A stretch of DNA of 15,908 nucleotides, taken from assembly GCA_030655095.1 (NCBI GenBank), contig JAURWF010000053.1, positions 1 through 15,908 of the forward strand, read 5' to 3'. The position numbers were made by a program, and so were the translations under genes. The notes under the pieces were generated by a model, which was given only the letters and a program-made list of their open reading frames with translations, had not been told where the DNA came from and made no database searches. Below, one piece after another: positions 1-7,100 of this stretch. Positions within the stretch are counted from its first letter, which is position 1, and each line of letters begins with the position of its first letter. This stretch comes from a bacterium (GTDB lineage Bacteria; Patescibacteriota; Patescibacteriia; Patescibacteriales; GWC2-42-12).

Positions 1-339
1 TTTGAATGGGCGCTTGGATACTATAATATTCTAAGCCAGAAACCATATAGCTTAACACTTGCGACAACAAAAAGGTCTCGAAAATTTAATATTTTGGGAA
101 AAATGATTATTTTTAGGCATATCCAGCCAAAATTATATTGGGGGTATATTATGAAAGATAAATATTTAATTGCTGAGCCAGAAAAAGCTTTTCTTGATTT
201 GGCTTATTTATCTCTCAACGGTTATGCCAAATTTGATATAGAAGAAATGAATCTTAATTTATTAGATAGAAAAAAAATTAAGATTTATTTAAAAAAAATA
301 AATAGTAAAAAATTAAATTTATTATTAAAAAATTTGTAA
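1..339 (+). CDS. AbiEi-like antitoxin, C-terminal part (5' truncated by window edge)
   Basis: The frame is open from base 1 and ends at TAA 337-339, giving 112 residues with no start inside the window; the ATG at 94 is internal. The visible part has the pattern I associate with the AbiEi / type IV antitoxin family: FEWALGYYN, then a TTKRSR segment, an [11 protein letters not shown] strand, and the [15 protein letters not shown] helix, followed by a Lys/Leu-rich C-terminal tail. In this family the protein represses its own operon and counteracts an AbiEii nucleotidyltransferase toxin. No AbiEii gene follows, because cysS starts 2 bp downstream; a partner could lie upstream of the window or be absent. 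The assignment rests on recalled family motifs, not on a search. Confidence 0.72.
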   Translation, partial: FEWALGYYNILSQKPYSLTLATTKRSRKFNILGKMIIFRHIQPKLYWGYIMKDKYLIAEPEKAFLDLAYLSLNGYAKFDIEEMNLNLLDRKKIKIYLKKINSKKLNLLLKNL

Positions 340-341
340 AT

Positions 342-1754
342 ATGAATAAAATTTATTTTTATAATACTTTAACTCTTAAAAAAGAGGAGTTTAAGTCAAT
401 CAAAAAAAATGAAGTAGGGCTTTATACTTGTGGTCCTACTGTTTATAATTTTGCTCATATTGGAAATTTACGCGCATATATTTTTGAAGATATTTTAAAA
501 CGGGTTTTAATTTATAATGATTACAAAGTAAAACATGTGATGAATATAACTGATGTTGGTCATTTAACTGGCGATCAAGATATGGGAGAGGATAAATTAG
601 AAAAAGGGGCGAGAAGAGAAAATAAAACAGTTTGGGATATTGTAGAATTTTATACTAAAGCGTTTAAAAATGATTTAAAATTATTAAATATACTTGAGCC
701 TAATATTTGGTGCAAAGCAACGGATTATATAAAAGAGCAAATTAAATTAATTAAAATTTTAGAAAAGAAAAATTATACTTATAAAACAAGTGATGGTGTT
801 TATTATGACACTTCAAAATTTAAAGATTATAATAAATTAAGTCATCTTGATTTAGATACTCTGCGTGAAGGCGCGCGGATTGAAATAAATGTAGAGAAAA
901 AAAATCCAACTGATTTTGCTTTGTGGAAATTTTCGCCAAAAGATTCTAAAAGACAAATGGAATGGGACTCGCCTTGGGGAGTTGGTTTTCCTGGTTGGCA
1001 TATAGAATGTTCAGCAATGAGTTTAAAATTTTTAGAAGATCAGCTTGATATCCATTGCGGTGGCATTGATCATATTAATATTCATCATACTAATGAAATT
1101 GCTCAATCTGAAGGCGCTACTGGAAAAAAGTTTTTTAATTATTGGATACACGGCGCTTTTTTAAATATTGTTGGAGGAAAAAAAATGGCCAAAAGCGATG
1201 ATAATTTTCTTACATTAGAAAATGTTTTTGGTAAACAAGGCATTAATCCATTAGTTTATAGATTTTTTCTTTTGCAAGCGCATTATAGAAAACCTGTGGA
1301 ATATAGTTTAGATGGAATAAAAAATGCTCAAAATGGATTAGAGCATTTATACAACCAAGTAAGAAAATTAGGCAAAATAACAGGAGAAATTGATAATGAT
1401 TTTAAAAATAAATTTTTGGAAGTAATAAATAATGATTTAAATATGCCTCAAGCATTGGGAATAGTCCAAGAATTATTAAAATCAAATTTAATTAATCAAG
1501 ATAAATTAAAAACTATTTTAGATTTTGATAAAGTTTTAGGGTTAAGAATTGATGAGATTATATTTGGAGAGAATCTAATAAATAAAGAAATTCCAGAGCA
1601 AATTCAACAATTAATTGATTCGCGTAAATTAGCTAGAGATGAAAAAGATTTTATTAAATCGGATGAGTTGCGTGATGAAATAAAAGAGTTAGGCTATCAA
1701 ATTGAAGATACAAAAGATGGACAAAAAACAATTAAGCTTGGAAATAGAGTTTAA
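342..1754 (+). CDS. cysS: Cysteinyl-tRNA synthetase
   Basis: Charges tRNA-Cys with cysteine in the cytoplasm (class I aminoacyl-tRNA synthetase, acting as a monomer). The 470 residues match the usual length. Visible hallmarks: the [13 protein letters not shown] segment with zinc ligand C30 and the HIGH-type signature at 39-42 (HIGN); the second zinc ligand C223 in [10 protein letters not shown]; the HHTNE motif with H248 and E252 as the remaining ligands; and the KMSKS loop as KMAKS at 281-285. The C-terminal helical and anticodon-binding part (about 350-470) includes the [10 protein letters not shown] segment typical of the family. Start ATG 342 lies 2 bp after the preceding stop, with no Shine-Dalgarno sequence, like most genes here. 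Arginine codons are mixed (6 CGN, 9 AGA). Confidence 0.97.
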   Translation: MNKIYFYNTLTLKKEEFKSIKKNEVGLYTCGPTVYNFAHIGNLRAYIFEDILKRVLIYNDYKVKHVMNITDVGHLTGDQDMGEDKLEKGARRENKTVWDIVEFYTKAFKNDLKLLNILEPNIWCKATDYIKEQIKLIKILEKKNYTYKTSDGVYYDTSKFKDYNKLSHLDLDTLREGARIEINVEKKNPTDFALWKFSPKDSKRQMEWDSPWGVGFPGWHIECSAMSLKFLEDQLDIHCGGIDHINIHHTNEIAQSEGATGKKFFNYWIHGAFLNIVGGKKMAKSDDNFLTLENVFGKQGINPLVYRFFLLQAHYRKPVEYSLDGIKNAQNGLEHLYNQVRKLGKITGEIDNDFKNKFLEVINNDLNMPQALGIVQELLKSNLINQDKLKTILDFDKVLGLRIDEIIFGENLINKEIPEQIQQLIDSRKLARDEKDFIKSDELRDEIKELGYQIEDTKDGQKTIKLGNRV

Positions 1755-1831
1755 GCAATGAATAAAACTATGGTAAATTCCAAAGAAGTAAAAACAGGGG
1801 ATATTTAAAATAATATAAAAAAAACAATTTA

Positions 1832-1958
1832 GTATTAGAAAAATTTAATAATTTTGTTATTTTTCAAAACAGAAAACGGTAAGGTTAATATTGATGTATT
1901 TTTTCAAAATGAAATTTTTTGGCTTACTTAAAAGAAAATGGCAGAACTTTTTTCTGTA
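1832..1958 (+). pseudogene. RhuM-family (virulence RhuM / Fic-associated type) N-terminal remnant
   Basis: Read from 1869, the DNA encodes TENGKVNIDVFFQNEIFWL, then T, a TAA at 1929-1931, then KKMAELFSV. This is the N-terminal signature of RhuM-like proteins, where the stop replaces an expected glutamine codon (CAA to TAA) in a WLTQKKMAELF context. Just upstream, a second frame (1832-1867) reads VLEKFNNFVIFQ and joins the first only if one A is removed from the A run at 1866-1869, so there is also a +1 frameshift. Similarity stops near 1958 and the rest of the gene is gone. RhuM genes are commonly linked to restriction-modification or other mobile islands. A 17-codon open stretch at 1758-1808 may be another fragment, but I do not recognise it. 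Confidence 0.68.
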
Positions 1959-1977
1959 ATATTTACTAACATATTAT

Positions 1978-2006
1978 TTGACAGGATTATTTACATTTGA
2001 TATTAT
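1978..2006 (+). promoter_or_regulatory. Sigma-70-type promoter of the toxin-antitoxin operon
   Basis: TTGACA at 1978-1983 (perfect -35), a 17-bp spacer, and TATTAT at 2001-2006 (5 of 6 to the -10 consensus). The start codon of the antitoxin gene is at 2047, so a transcript would carry roughly 30-35 nt of leader. This is the best match to a consensus promoter in the window. Confidence 0.75.
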
Positions 2007-2010
2007 CAAA
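1996..2010. promoter_or_regulatory. Palindromic operator overlapping the -10 box
   Basis: TTTGATA (1996-2002), a central T, and TATCAAA (2004-2010) form a perfect 7+1+7 palindrome covering the -10 element. An outer inverted pair, TTGACA (1978-1983) and TGTCAA (2025-2030), is centred one base away. A dyad over the -10 box upstream of an HTH antitoxin is the expected autoregulatory site; binding itself is inferred. Confidence 0.6.
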
Positions 2011-2046
2011 GTATAAAAAAATTTTGTCAATTATTTTATTAAATAT

Positions 2047-2820
2047 ATGATTACATTTTTAAAAAAACTCCGCCGAGAGTATTGCGTAAGCCAAGAATTT
2101 TTAGCCAAAAAAATTGACGTCTCTCGCCCGACTTATGTGCAAATTGAAAGTGGCGCGCGAAAAATGCTTGTAGAGGAAGCACAAAAATTAGCACAGTTTT
2201 TTGGTTTGTCTTTGGATGATTTTCTTGCTGGTAAAATGGCGTCATTGCCAAAAGTAGAATTGGAAAAATCAAAAAATCAAAAAATACAAGAATCAGAAAT
2301 GCGTATTTCTGTGCCACAAGAAAAAGTGAAAAAATTTAAAGAAGTGCTTTTGTATATTTTGGAACGGATTGGCGCACGTCCGAACATTGGCGAAGCAGTT
2401 GTGTGTAAGTTAATGTATTTTATTGATTTTGATTTTTATGAAAAATTTGAAGAGCAGTTAATTGGTGCAAAATACATTAAAAATCATTTTGGACCAACGC
2501 CCGTTGCTTTTCTTGAAATTATTGCTCAAATGGAGCAAGATGGCGACTTGACGCGTGTTGTTAAAAAATATTTTCAACATGATCAAAAAAAATATTTACC
2601 GCGAAGATCTGCTGATCTTTCAATTTTTTCCGCTCAAGAAAAAGAACTCATTGATTGGGAAATTGAGCGATTTAAGGATTTTAATGCTACAAAAATGCGT
2701 GATTATTCTCATAAAGATGTGCCGTGGATTGGCACCAATAATTTACAACTAATTGACTACGAAGCGGTTTTTTCACGTACTGATGAATTTTCCGTAAGAC
2801 AATATGATGATAAATTATAA
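2047..2820 (+). CDS. XRE-family HTH / Panacea (SocA-like, DUF4065) antitoxin
   Basis: 257 residues. An N-terminal Cro/C1-type helix-turn-helix spans about 5-63 (LRREYCVSQEFLAKKIDVS, then RPTYVQIESGAR and a GLSLDDFLAGK end). A charged linker is followed by a Panacea/SocA-like domain at about 99-235, recognised from VVCKLMYFIDF (118-128), the NHFGPTP segment (146-152) and the late ATKMRDYSHKDVPW motif. Panacea domains neutralise varied toxins by direct binding; the HTH would add operon repression. It overlaps the downstream toxin gene by 17 bp. Twelve of 14 arginine codons are CGN, against 6 of 15 in cysS and 2 of 10 in the dihydrouridine synthase gene, suggesting recent acquisition. There is no Shine-Dalgarno sequence. 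Confidence 0.85.
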   Translation: MITFLKKLRREYCVSQEFLAKKIDVSRPTYVQIESGARKMLVEEAQKLAQFFGLSLDDFLAGKMASLPKVELEKSKNQKIQESEMRISVPQEKVKKFKEVLLYILERIGARPNIGEAVVCKLMYFIDFDFYEKFEEQLIGAKYIKNHFGPTPVAFLEIIAQMEQDGDLTRVVKKYFQHDQKKYLPRRSADLSIFSAQEKELIDWEIERFKDFNATKMRDYSHKDVPWIGTNNLQLIDYEAVFSRTDEFSVRQYDDKL

Positions 2821-3187
2821 GGAAACAGCAGAATTTATACGCGATTTTAAAAAACTGCTAAAAAAATTTTCATCATTAGCGGAAGATTTGGAGGTGAATA
2901 AACAATATAGAATTGAACTTTTTCATTGCAAAGAAATAGACAGTAAAAGCATTTTTGAAATTCAAGGGATCGGTAATACGACTGAGTTGAAATTTTTTAA
3001 AGTTAAAAAATTTCAATGTAAAAGTCTAAAAGGTCGTGGAGCAAAAAGTGGCATTCGTGTTATTTATGCTTATTTTCCATTTGAGCAAAAAATTGTTTTT
3101 TTAGAAATCTATTATAAAGCAAATCAAGAAAATGAGGATAGACAAAGGATTGTAAATTTTTTAAATACAGATAACAAAATATTATAG
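2804..3187 (+). CDS. RelE/HigB-like toxin of the Panacea toxin-antitoxin pair
   Basis: 127 residues; the start is either of the tandem ATGs at 2804 and 2807, both inside the end of the antitoxin gene, implying translational coupling. The N-terminus (ETAEFIRDFKKLLKKF) resembles the first helices of ParE/RelE-fold toxins. The conserved core is KKFQCKSLKGRG followed by KSGIRVIYAYF (R78, R85 and Y88 are plausible functional residues), then a strand with FLEIYYKANQENEDRQRI. RelE-type toxins cleave mRNA on the ribosome. The match to that superfamily is good, but the catalytic residues and the actual target are inferred. Overlap with the Panacea-HTH gene is the strongest support for the role. Confidence 0.78.
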   Translation: MMINYKETAEFIRDFKKLLKKFSSLAEDLEVNKQYRIELFHCKEIDSKSIFEIQGIGNTTELKFFKVKKFQCKSLKGRGAKSGIRVIYAYFPFEQKIVFLEIYYKANQENEDRQRIVNFLNTDNKIL

Positions 3188-3248
3188 TTTTGTCGTCTGT
3201 TCGTTTAAAAGTTTTTAGGCGAAGTCTAAATAGGTGGATAAAAAAAGA

Positions 3249-3275
3249 GGATGTGTGGAAAATTTTGTCACATCC
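3249..3275. other. Stem-loop in the 187-bp gap after the toxin gene
   Basis: GGATGTG (3249-3255) and CACATCC (3269-3275) pair perfectly over 7 bp around a 13-nt loop. No T-run follows on the plus strand, so it is not a textbook terminator. The rest of the gap (3188-3374) is A+T-rich, with no feature I can name. Confidence 0.35.
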
Positions 3276-3374
3276 AAACGTATTGTTTATTTAATAATTT
3301 AGGCATTGTTCCTAATTTAGTGGTAGTGCTAAAAAATAAAGAAGAAAATAAAATTATTTTTTAAAAAATAATCA

Positions 3375-4313
3375 ATGAAAAATTTTTGGCAAAAATTACA
3401 TAAACCGATTTACGCTTTAGCGCCGATGGCGGGAATAACAGATTCAGCTTTTAGACAAGTGTGTAAAAGTTTTGGGGTTGATGTTGTTTATAGCGAGATG
3501 ATTAGCGCTACGGCCATTGTTTATGATTCTAAAAAAACTTTAGAATTAATGAAGTTTGACAAAAAAGAGAGGCCGTATGTTGTTCAATTATTTGGTAGTA
3601 ATCCTGAACATTTTGCTTTTGCAACAAAATATATAACTAAAAATATTAAGCCTGATGGTATAGATATTAATTTTGGTTGTCCCGCTAAAAAAGTTTCTAA
3701 ACAAGGCGCAGGCGCTATTCTTATGGATAATCTTGAATTAGCGCGCTTGATAGTTGAGGCTGTTATAAATAATACTAATTTACCAGTGTCTGTAAAAGTT
3801 AGATCTCAAGTTGGTCAAACGACTGTATTAGATTTTTTAAAATATTTAGCTGATTTAGATATTAAAGCAGTAATGATTCATGGCAGAACAGTTAATCAAG
3901 GTCATAGTGGATTAGTTGATTATGAAATAATAAAAAAAGCACGTAAATATTTTAAAGGAATTATTTTAGCAAATGGTGGAGTAAAAAGTGTGTTTGATGC
4001 TAATAATTTATTAAAAAAAACTAAAGCAGACGGTATTGGCATTGGACAAGGTGCTTTAGGCAAGCCATGGATATTTAAAGAAGTCAAAAGTCAAAAGTCT
4101 GTAAAGTCAAAAGTTAGTAGAGAAGAAATTTTTAAAATTATTTTAAAACACGCAAAATTGGTAAATAAATTAAAAAGAGATCAAGGAATTATTGAAATGA
4201 GAAAACATTTGTGTTGGTATATAGCAGGTATGGACGGAGCAAAAGATTTAAGAGAAAAATTAGTTAAAGTTAAAAATTTAAGTGAGATAAAAGAGATTTT
4301 AATCGTTAAATAA
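3375..4313 (+). CDS. dusB: tRNA-dihydrouridine synthase (DusB-like)
   Basis: Flavoenzyme reducing uridine to dihydrouridine in the D-loop of tRNAs with NADPH. The 312 residues form an FMN-binding TIM barrel (about 10-235) and a C-terminal helical tRNA-binding part. Motifs: APMAGITDSAFR (16-27), YSEMISATA, DINFGCPAKK with the catalytic C102, SVKVRSQ, HGRTVNQGHSG (H169, R171), ANGGVKS (N200) and GIGQGALGKPW in the phosphate-binding region. The C-terminal MRKHLCWYIAG block is typical. Between the barrel and this block lies a short KS/KV-rich stretch encoded by imperfect AGTCAAA repeats (about 4080-4115). Start ATG 3375 has no Shine-Dalgarno sequence. Subfamily B is my best guess; the general Dus assignment is secure. 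Confidence 0.93.
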   Translation: MKNFWQKLHKPIYALAPMAGITDSAFRQVCKSFGVDVVYSEMISATAIVYDSKKTLELMKFDKKERPYVVQLFGSNPEHFAFATKYITKNIKPDGIDINFGCPAKKVSKQGAGAILMDNLELARLIVEAVINNTNLPVSVKVRSQVGQTTVLDFLKYLADLDIKAVMIHGRTVNQGHSGLVDYEIIKKARKYFKGIILANGGVKSVFDANNLLKKTKADGIGIGQGALGKPWIFKEVKSQKSVKSKVSREEIFKIILKHAKLVNKLKRDQGIIEMRKHLCWYIAGMDGAKDLREKLVKVKNLSEIKEILIVK

Positions 4314-4350
4314 AGGTTATTTTATAATTGTTATTTGTACTGCTCGCTTC

Positions 4351-4477
4351 TGGATTGCGGGTCAAGCCCGCAATGACACAAATTCAGATTGCTTCGTCGC
4401 CTGATTACAGGCTTCTCGCGATGACAGTGTTTTTAGAGATTATTTTGTTGTCTGATTATAGGTTTTTTGCAATGACA
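4351..4477. repeat. Cluster of three palindromic intergenic repeats between convergent genes
   Basis: Copy 1 (4351-4378): ATTGCGGG at 4354-4361 pairs with CCCGCAAT at 4367-4374 around TCAAG. Copy 2 (4385-4426): outer ATTGC/GCGAT and inner GCCTG (4399-4403)/CAGGC (4408-4412) around ATTA. Copy 3 (about 4436-4477) matches copy 2 in layout but is decayed, mostly by C-to-T changes. All three end in ATGACA. The cluster lies in the 193-bp gap between the ends of the dihydrouridine synthase and CorA genes, so the hairpins could also terminate both transcripts. The rest of the gap shows nothing else. Confidence 0.8.
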
Positions 4478-4506
4478 TGAAAAAGGCGTAAAATCCGTAA
4501 TGAAGT

Positions 4507-5475
4507 TTACAGCCATTTTTTCTTTTCAAAAAATAATAGCATGGCTAGTGAGCAGATTGTCATACCAGCGATAATTATCCAAAAGCCATTTGTAGTATTT
4601 ATAAAAGGCATTCCATTCATTGTGTTCATGCCGAAAATCGCCGCAAAAAGAGTTAGCGGAAAAACTATTACTGAGATAATTGTTAAAGTTTTCATTATGT
4701 CGCTGATGCGATAATTAAGCAATGATTCATTTGTATTGTTTAAAGCTTCTACTGTTTCTTTTTGATTTTCTAATATTTCCCAGATATTTTTACTATGTTC
4801 TACTAGCTTATTATAATACTCTTTAATTTGTTTAGTTGGCACAATGCTACTTTTCATCTGAATTAGTTTTTCTATTATATTTTTATGATTTTGTATGATT
4901 TTGCGGAGATTGATTATATTGTGTCGTAAAGATAAAATTTGAGAGACTGCTTCTTTTTGTTTTTGGGCAAAAATAGTTTCTTCTGATTTATTAATAGCAA
5001 TGCTGTTATTATCTAAAAGAACATAGCAGTTTAATAATAATTTTTCTAATATTTCATAAAGCAAAACTGCCGACGATTCATGTTTGTATGTTAAAATAGT
5101 ATCACTTTCTTTTTTGCAAGTGTTTAAAAAGTCATTGAGAGGAGGTATATTATTATTATGAATAGTTATTAAAAGGCCATGACTAATAAAAAATTCAATT
5201 TCTGCGGGAATAATATCGTCATTATGAAAAATCGGAAAATGTAAAATTATAAATAGATAATCATCACATTGTTCAACAGTTGCTCGTTGCGCTATTGTTT
5301 TAGCTAGAGATGCTTGCAGGTGTGAAAGTTTAAAATCATATTTTTTGCGCAGATATTTAACTTCTTCTTTGCCAGCATCGCAAATATTAAGCCAAATTAA
5401 TTTATTTTCTGTTTTTGGATTATTAATAGTAACTTGCTGGATGTTTTTAGAAATTTGTTTATACGAGTTAGTCAT
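4507..5475 (-). CDS. corA: CorA-family Mg2+/divalent cation transporter
   Basis: 322-residue inner-membrane channel-type transporter, normally a pentamer moving Mg2+ (some relatives Co2+, Ni2+ or Zn2+). The large N-terminal cytoplasmic part includes LIWLNICDAGKEEVKYL, the CDDYLFIILHFPIF strand region and long helices (about 150-260). Two membrane helices close the protein: about 263-281 (VIVFPLTLFAAIF) and 298-316 (FWIIIAGMTICSLAMLLFF). The signature GMN is at 282-284, preceded by F rather than the usual Y, followed by a short periplasmic loop (TMNGMPF), and the protein ends in a basic KKKWL tail, all as expected. It is transcribed leftward from an apparent extended -10 promoter at 5515-5523 and faces the dihydrouridine synthase gene tail to tail. 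Confidence 0.93.
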   Translation of the reverse strand: MTNSYKQISKNIQQVTINNPKTENKLIWLNICDAGKEEVKYLRKKYDFKLSHLQASLAKTIAQRATVEQCDDYLFIILHFPIFHNDDIIPAEIEFFISHGLLITIHNNNIPPLNDFLNTCKKESDTILTYKHESSAVLLYEILEKLLLNCYVLLDNNSIAINKSEETIFAQKQKEAVSQILSLRHNIINLRKIIQNHKNIIEKLIQMKSSIVPTKQIKEYYNKLVEHSKNIWEILENQKETVEALNNTNESLLNYRISDIMKTLTIISVIVFPLTLFAAIFGMNTMNGMPFINTTNGFWIIIAGMTICSLAMLLFFEKKKWL

Positions 5476-5514
5476 AAAATTTGAAAAGTTTGTGGCTTGT
5501 GGATAATTTATTAC

Positions 5515-5523
5515 ATTATAGCA
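5515..5523 (-). promoter_or_regulatory. Extended -10 promoter for corA
   Basis: On the minus strand the sequence reads TGCTATAAT (extended -10, perfect TATAAT at 5520-5515). It lies about 40 bp upstream of the corA start at 5475. No good -35 is visible, as is common for extended -10 promoters. Confidence 0.5.
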
Positions 5524-5539
5524 CAGTTTATATATTTTA

Positions 5540-5548
5540 TGATATAAT
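5540..5548 (+). promoter_or_regulatory. Extended -10 promoter for the metallophosphoesterase gene
   Basis: TGATATAAT at 5540-5548 is an extended -10 with a perfect TATAAT (5543-5548), about 30 bp before the start codon at 5578. It is back to back with the corA promoter, the two -10 boxes being 22 bp apart. Confidence 0.5.
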
Positions 5549-5577
5549 ATGTTTGTAATTAATTTTAGAGTTTAGTT

Positions 5578-6462
5578 ATGCATATTTTCATTTTTTATTT
5601 ATCATATTTGTCGTTGCCTTTTTTAGTTTTTCTTTGTTATTTTATATTAAAAAATTACAGAAATTTATACAAAAGAAAAAGATTATTAATTTTTATTGTT
5701 TTATGTTTTTTAGTAACAATATTATTTATTCAAGCAAGATTTATTGAAAGAAATATTATTGTAATTAAAAATACAAATATTAAAACAGGTTTTTCAACTA
5801 AAGTAATTGTTATTGCTGATATGCATTTAGGTGTTTATAAAAGTAAAAATTTTCTAAAAAAAGTTGTAAAAAAAATAAATAAACAAAAAAATATTGATGC
5901 TATTTTGATTCCAGGAGACTTTACTCTTTTGCCATCGAAAGATTTATCAACGCTTTTTTCTCCTTTAAAAGATATCAAAATTCCAGTTTATGCCGTGCTT
6001 GGAAATCATGATAGTGGAATGCCTGGTCCACCGATCCAGAAACAGTTGCAAGAAGCATTAGAGATGAATGGGGTTATTTTTTTAGATAATACATCATCTG
6101 TAATTCCAAATACAAACATTACTGTATTAGGACTCGGAGATAACTTTGCTAGTCAAGACGATATTTCAAAAATAGAAGAGTATAATGTTAAAGATAATTT
6201 AATTGTTTTAGCACATAATCCTGACACAACATTAAATTACAAAAATTCTATTCCAGATATTACTATTTCTGGGCATACTCATGGCGGACAAATCAGAATT
6301 CCTTTTTTATATAAATATGTTATTCCTTGCGTAGGTGATTTTGACAAAGGATTGCTTAATACTTCAACAGGAAAAATTTTTATCACTTCTGGATTAGGTG
6401 AAACAGGGCTTCCATTGCGACTTTGGATTCCACCAGTGATAGATATTTTAGAATTTTATTAA
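5578..6462 (+). CDS. Membrane-anchored calcineurin-like metallophosphoesterase (YaeI/YkuE type)
   Basis: 294 residues. Two hydrophobic segments at about 3-24 and 36-53 anchor the N-terminus; the catalytic domain follows. It carries the full dimetal motif set: D81-x-H83 (IADMHLG), GD with D114 (IPGDFT), GNHD (N143, H144, D145), H213 in AHNPD, and GHTHGG (H233, H235). The C-terminal GLGETGLPLRLWIPP segment is typical of YkuE/YaeI-like phosphoesterases, some of which act on membrane lipids such as UDP-2,3-diacylglucosamine or lipid pyrophosphates. The substrate here cannot be told from sequence. All metal ligands are present, so it should be active. It is divergent from corA; the next gene starts 75 bp downstream. 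Confidence 0.9.
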   Translation: MHIFIFYLSYLSLPFLVFLCYFILKNYRNLYKRKRLLIFIVLCFLVTILFIQARFIERNIIVIKNTNIKTGFSTKVIVIADMHLGVYKSKNFLKKVVKKINKQKNIDAILIPGDFTLLPSKDLSTLFSPLKDIKIPVYAVLGNHDSGMPGPPIQKQLQEALEMNGVIFLDNTSSVIPNTNITVLGLGDNFASQDDISKIEEYNVKDNLIVLAHNPDTTLNYKNSIPDITISGHTHGGQIRIPFLYKYVIPCVGDFDKGLLNTSTGKIFITSGLGETGLPLRLWIPPVIDILEFY

Positions 6463-6489
6463 GTGGGCTTGTAATTAAATATTGTAATT

Positions 6490-6509
6490 TTAGTAAATTA
6501 TTTTACTAA
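6490..6509. other. A+T-only-stem hairpin after the phosphoesterase gene
   Basis: TTAGTAAA (6490-6497) pairs perfectly with TTTACTAA (6502-6509) around a TTAT loop. The stem is weak (one G-C pair) and no T-run follows, so a terminator role is doubtful. Confidence 0.35.
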
Positions 6510-6510
6510 T

Positions 6511-6534
6511 AAGCTAAGAAGCTAAAAAGCTAAT
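6511..6534. repeat. Three 8-bp tandem repeats (AAGCTAAR-like)
   Basis: Units AAGCTAAG, AAGCTAAA and AAGCTAAT start at 6511, 6519 and 6527, ending 3 bp before the next start codon. They fill the place where a ribosome-binding site would be. Confidence 0.75.
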
Positions 6535-6537
6535 TCT

Positions 6538-7035
6538 ATGGCAGATGATAAAAAAATATTAACAAAAATTGAAAATTTGCTTGGCAGAGAGAGTTTATTA
6601 AATAAAAAAAAGTCAGGTAAAGTAGAGGGTGTTGTAGAAAAAAGAGAAGTAGTAAGCGAAATAACTAGTGAAAAAGAATCTGCTGAAATTAGTTCTAGCG
6701 AGTTAGCTGAGAATATTAGCTCTGCATCGTTTGGTGATTTATCATCTAGCGCAACAAGTAAGTTAAGGCAACGTCAAAAGCAAGTGGAGAAAGTTTTGGA
6801 AAGTGGTTTAAAAGAGATTTATGATCAGTTGCCAGATGATAAAAAAAGAGAATTTAAAATTGTTGGCGAACAAACTGCTATTAAAATTAATTTATTGTTA
6901 GAAAAAACTAAGGTAAAAATTAAAGATATTATTGATTTAATTAAAAAATGGTTATTACTTATTCCAGGCATTAATAAATATTTTTTAGAACAAGAAGCAA
7001 AAATAAAAGCAGACGAGATAATTAAGATAAAATAG
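6538..7035 (+). CDS. Conserved-looking helical hypothetical protein upstream of the TraG-like ATPase
   Basis: 165 residues, with no enzyme motif that I recognise. The first 70 or so residues are polar, rich in Ser, Glu and Lys, and probably disordered. Residues about 80-165 are predicted helical: a LRQRQKQVEKVLESGLKEIY coiled-coil-like stretch, then DDKKREFKIVGEQTAIKIN, and a distinctive end with a short hydrophobic patch, WLLLIPGINKYFLEQEAK. I recall similar C-termini in hypothetical proteins next to this ATPase in other Patescibacteria, but cannot verify it here. No signal peptide or clear transmembrane helix is present; the WLLLIPGI patch might associate with the membrane. The position 311 bp before the ATPase on the same strand suggests a shared process. 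Function unknown. Confidence 0.75.
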   Translation: MADDKKILTKIENLLGRESLLNKKKSGKVEGVVEKREVVSEITSEKESAEISSSELAENISSASFGDLSSSATSKLRQRQKQVEKVLESGLKEIYDQLPDDKKREFKIVGEQTAIKINLLLEKTKVKIKDIIDLIKKWLLLIPGINKYFLEQEAKIKADEIIKIK

Positions 7036-7100
7036 AGAATTTATTATTAAATAGCAGCTGCTCATAGTTTTTTTTGTTATTCTGAGTTCGTGTTTTTTTC

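Noticed and set aside
2051..2317. 88-codon minus-strand reading frame
   Set aside because: It lies wholly inside the Panacea-HTH gene, with hydrophobic, low-information sequence; an antisense shadow.
2555..2752. 65-codon plus-strand frame within the antitoxin gene
   Set aside because: Overlaps the Panacea domain in another frame and has no start signal.
3251..3364. 37-codon frame with a plausible-looking C-terminal end
   Set aside because: Too short, no ribosome-binding site and no family recognised; it may be a gene remnant, but there is not enough to call it.
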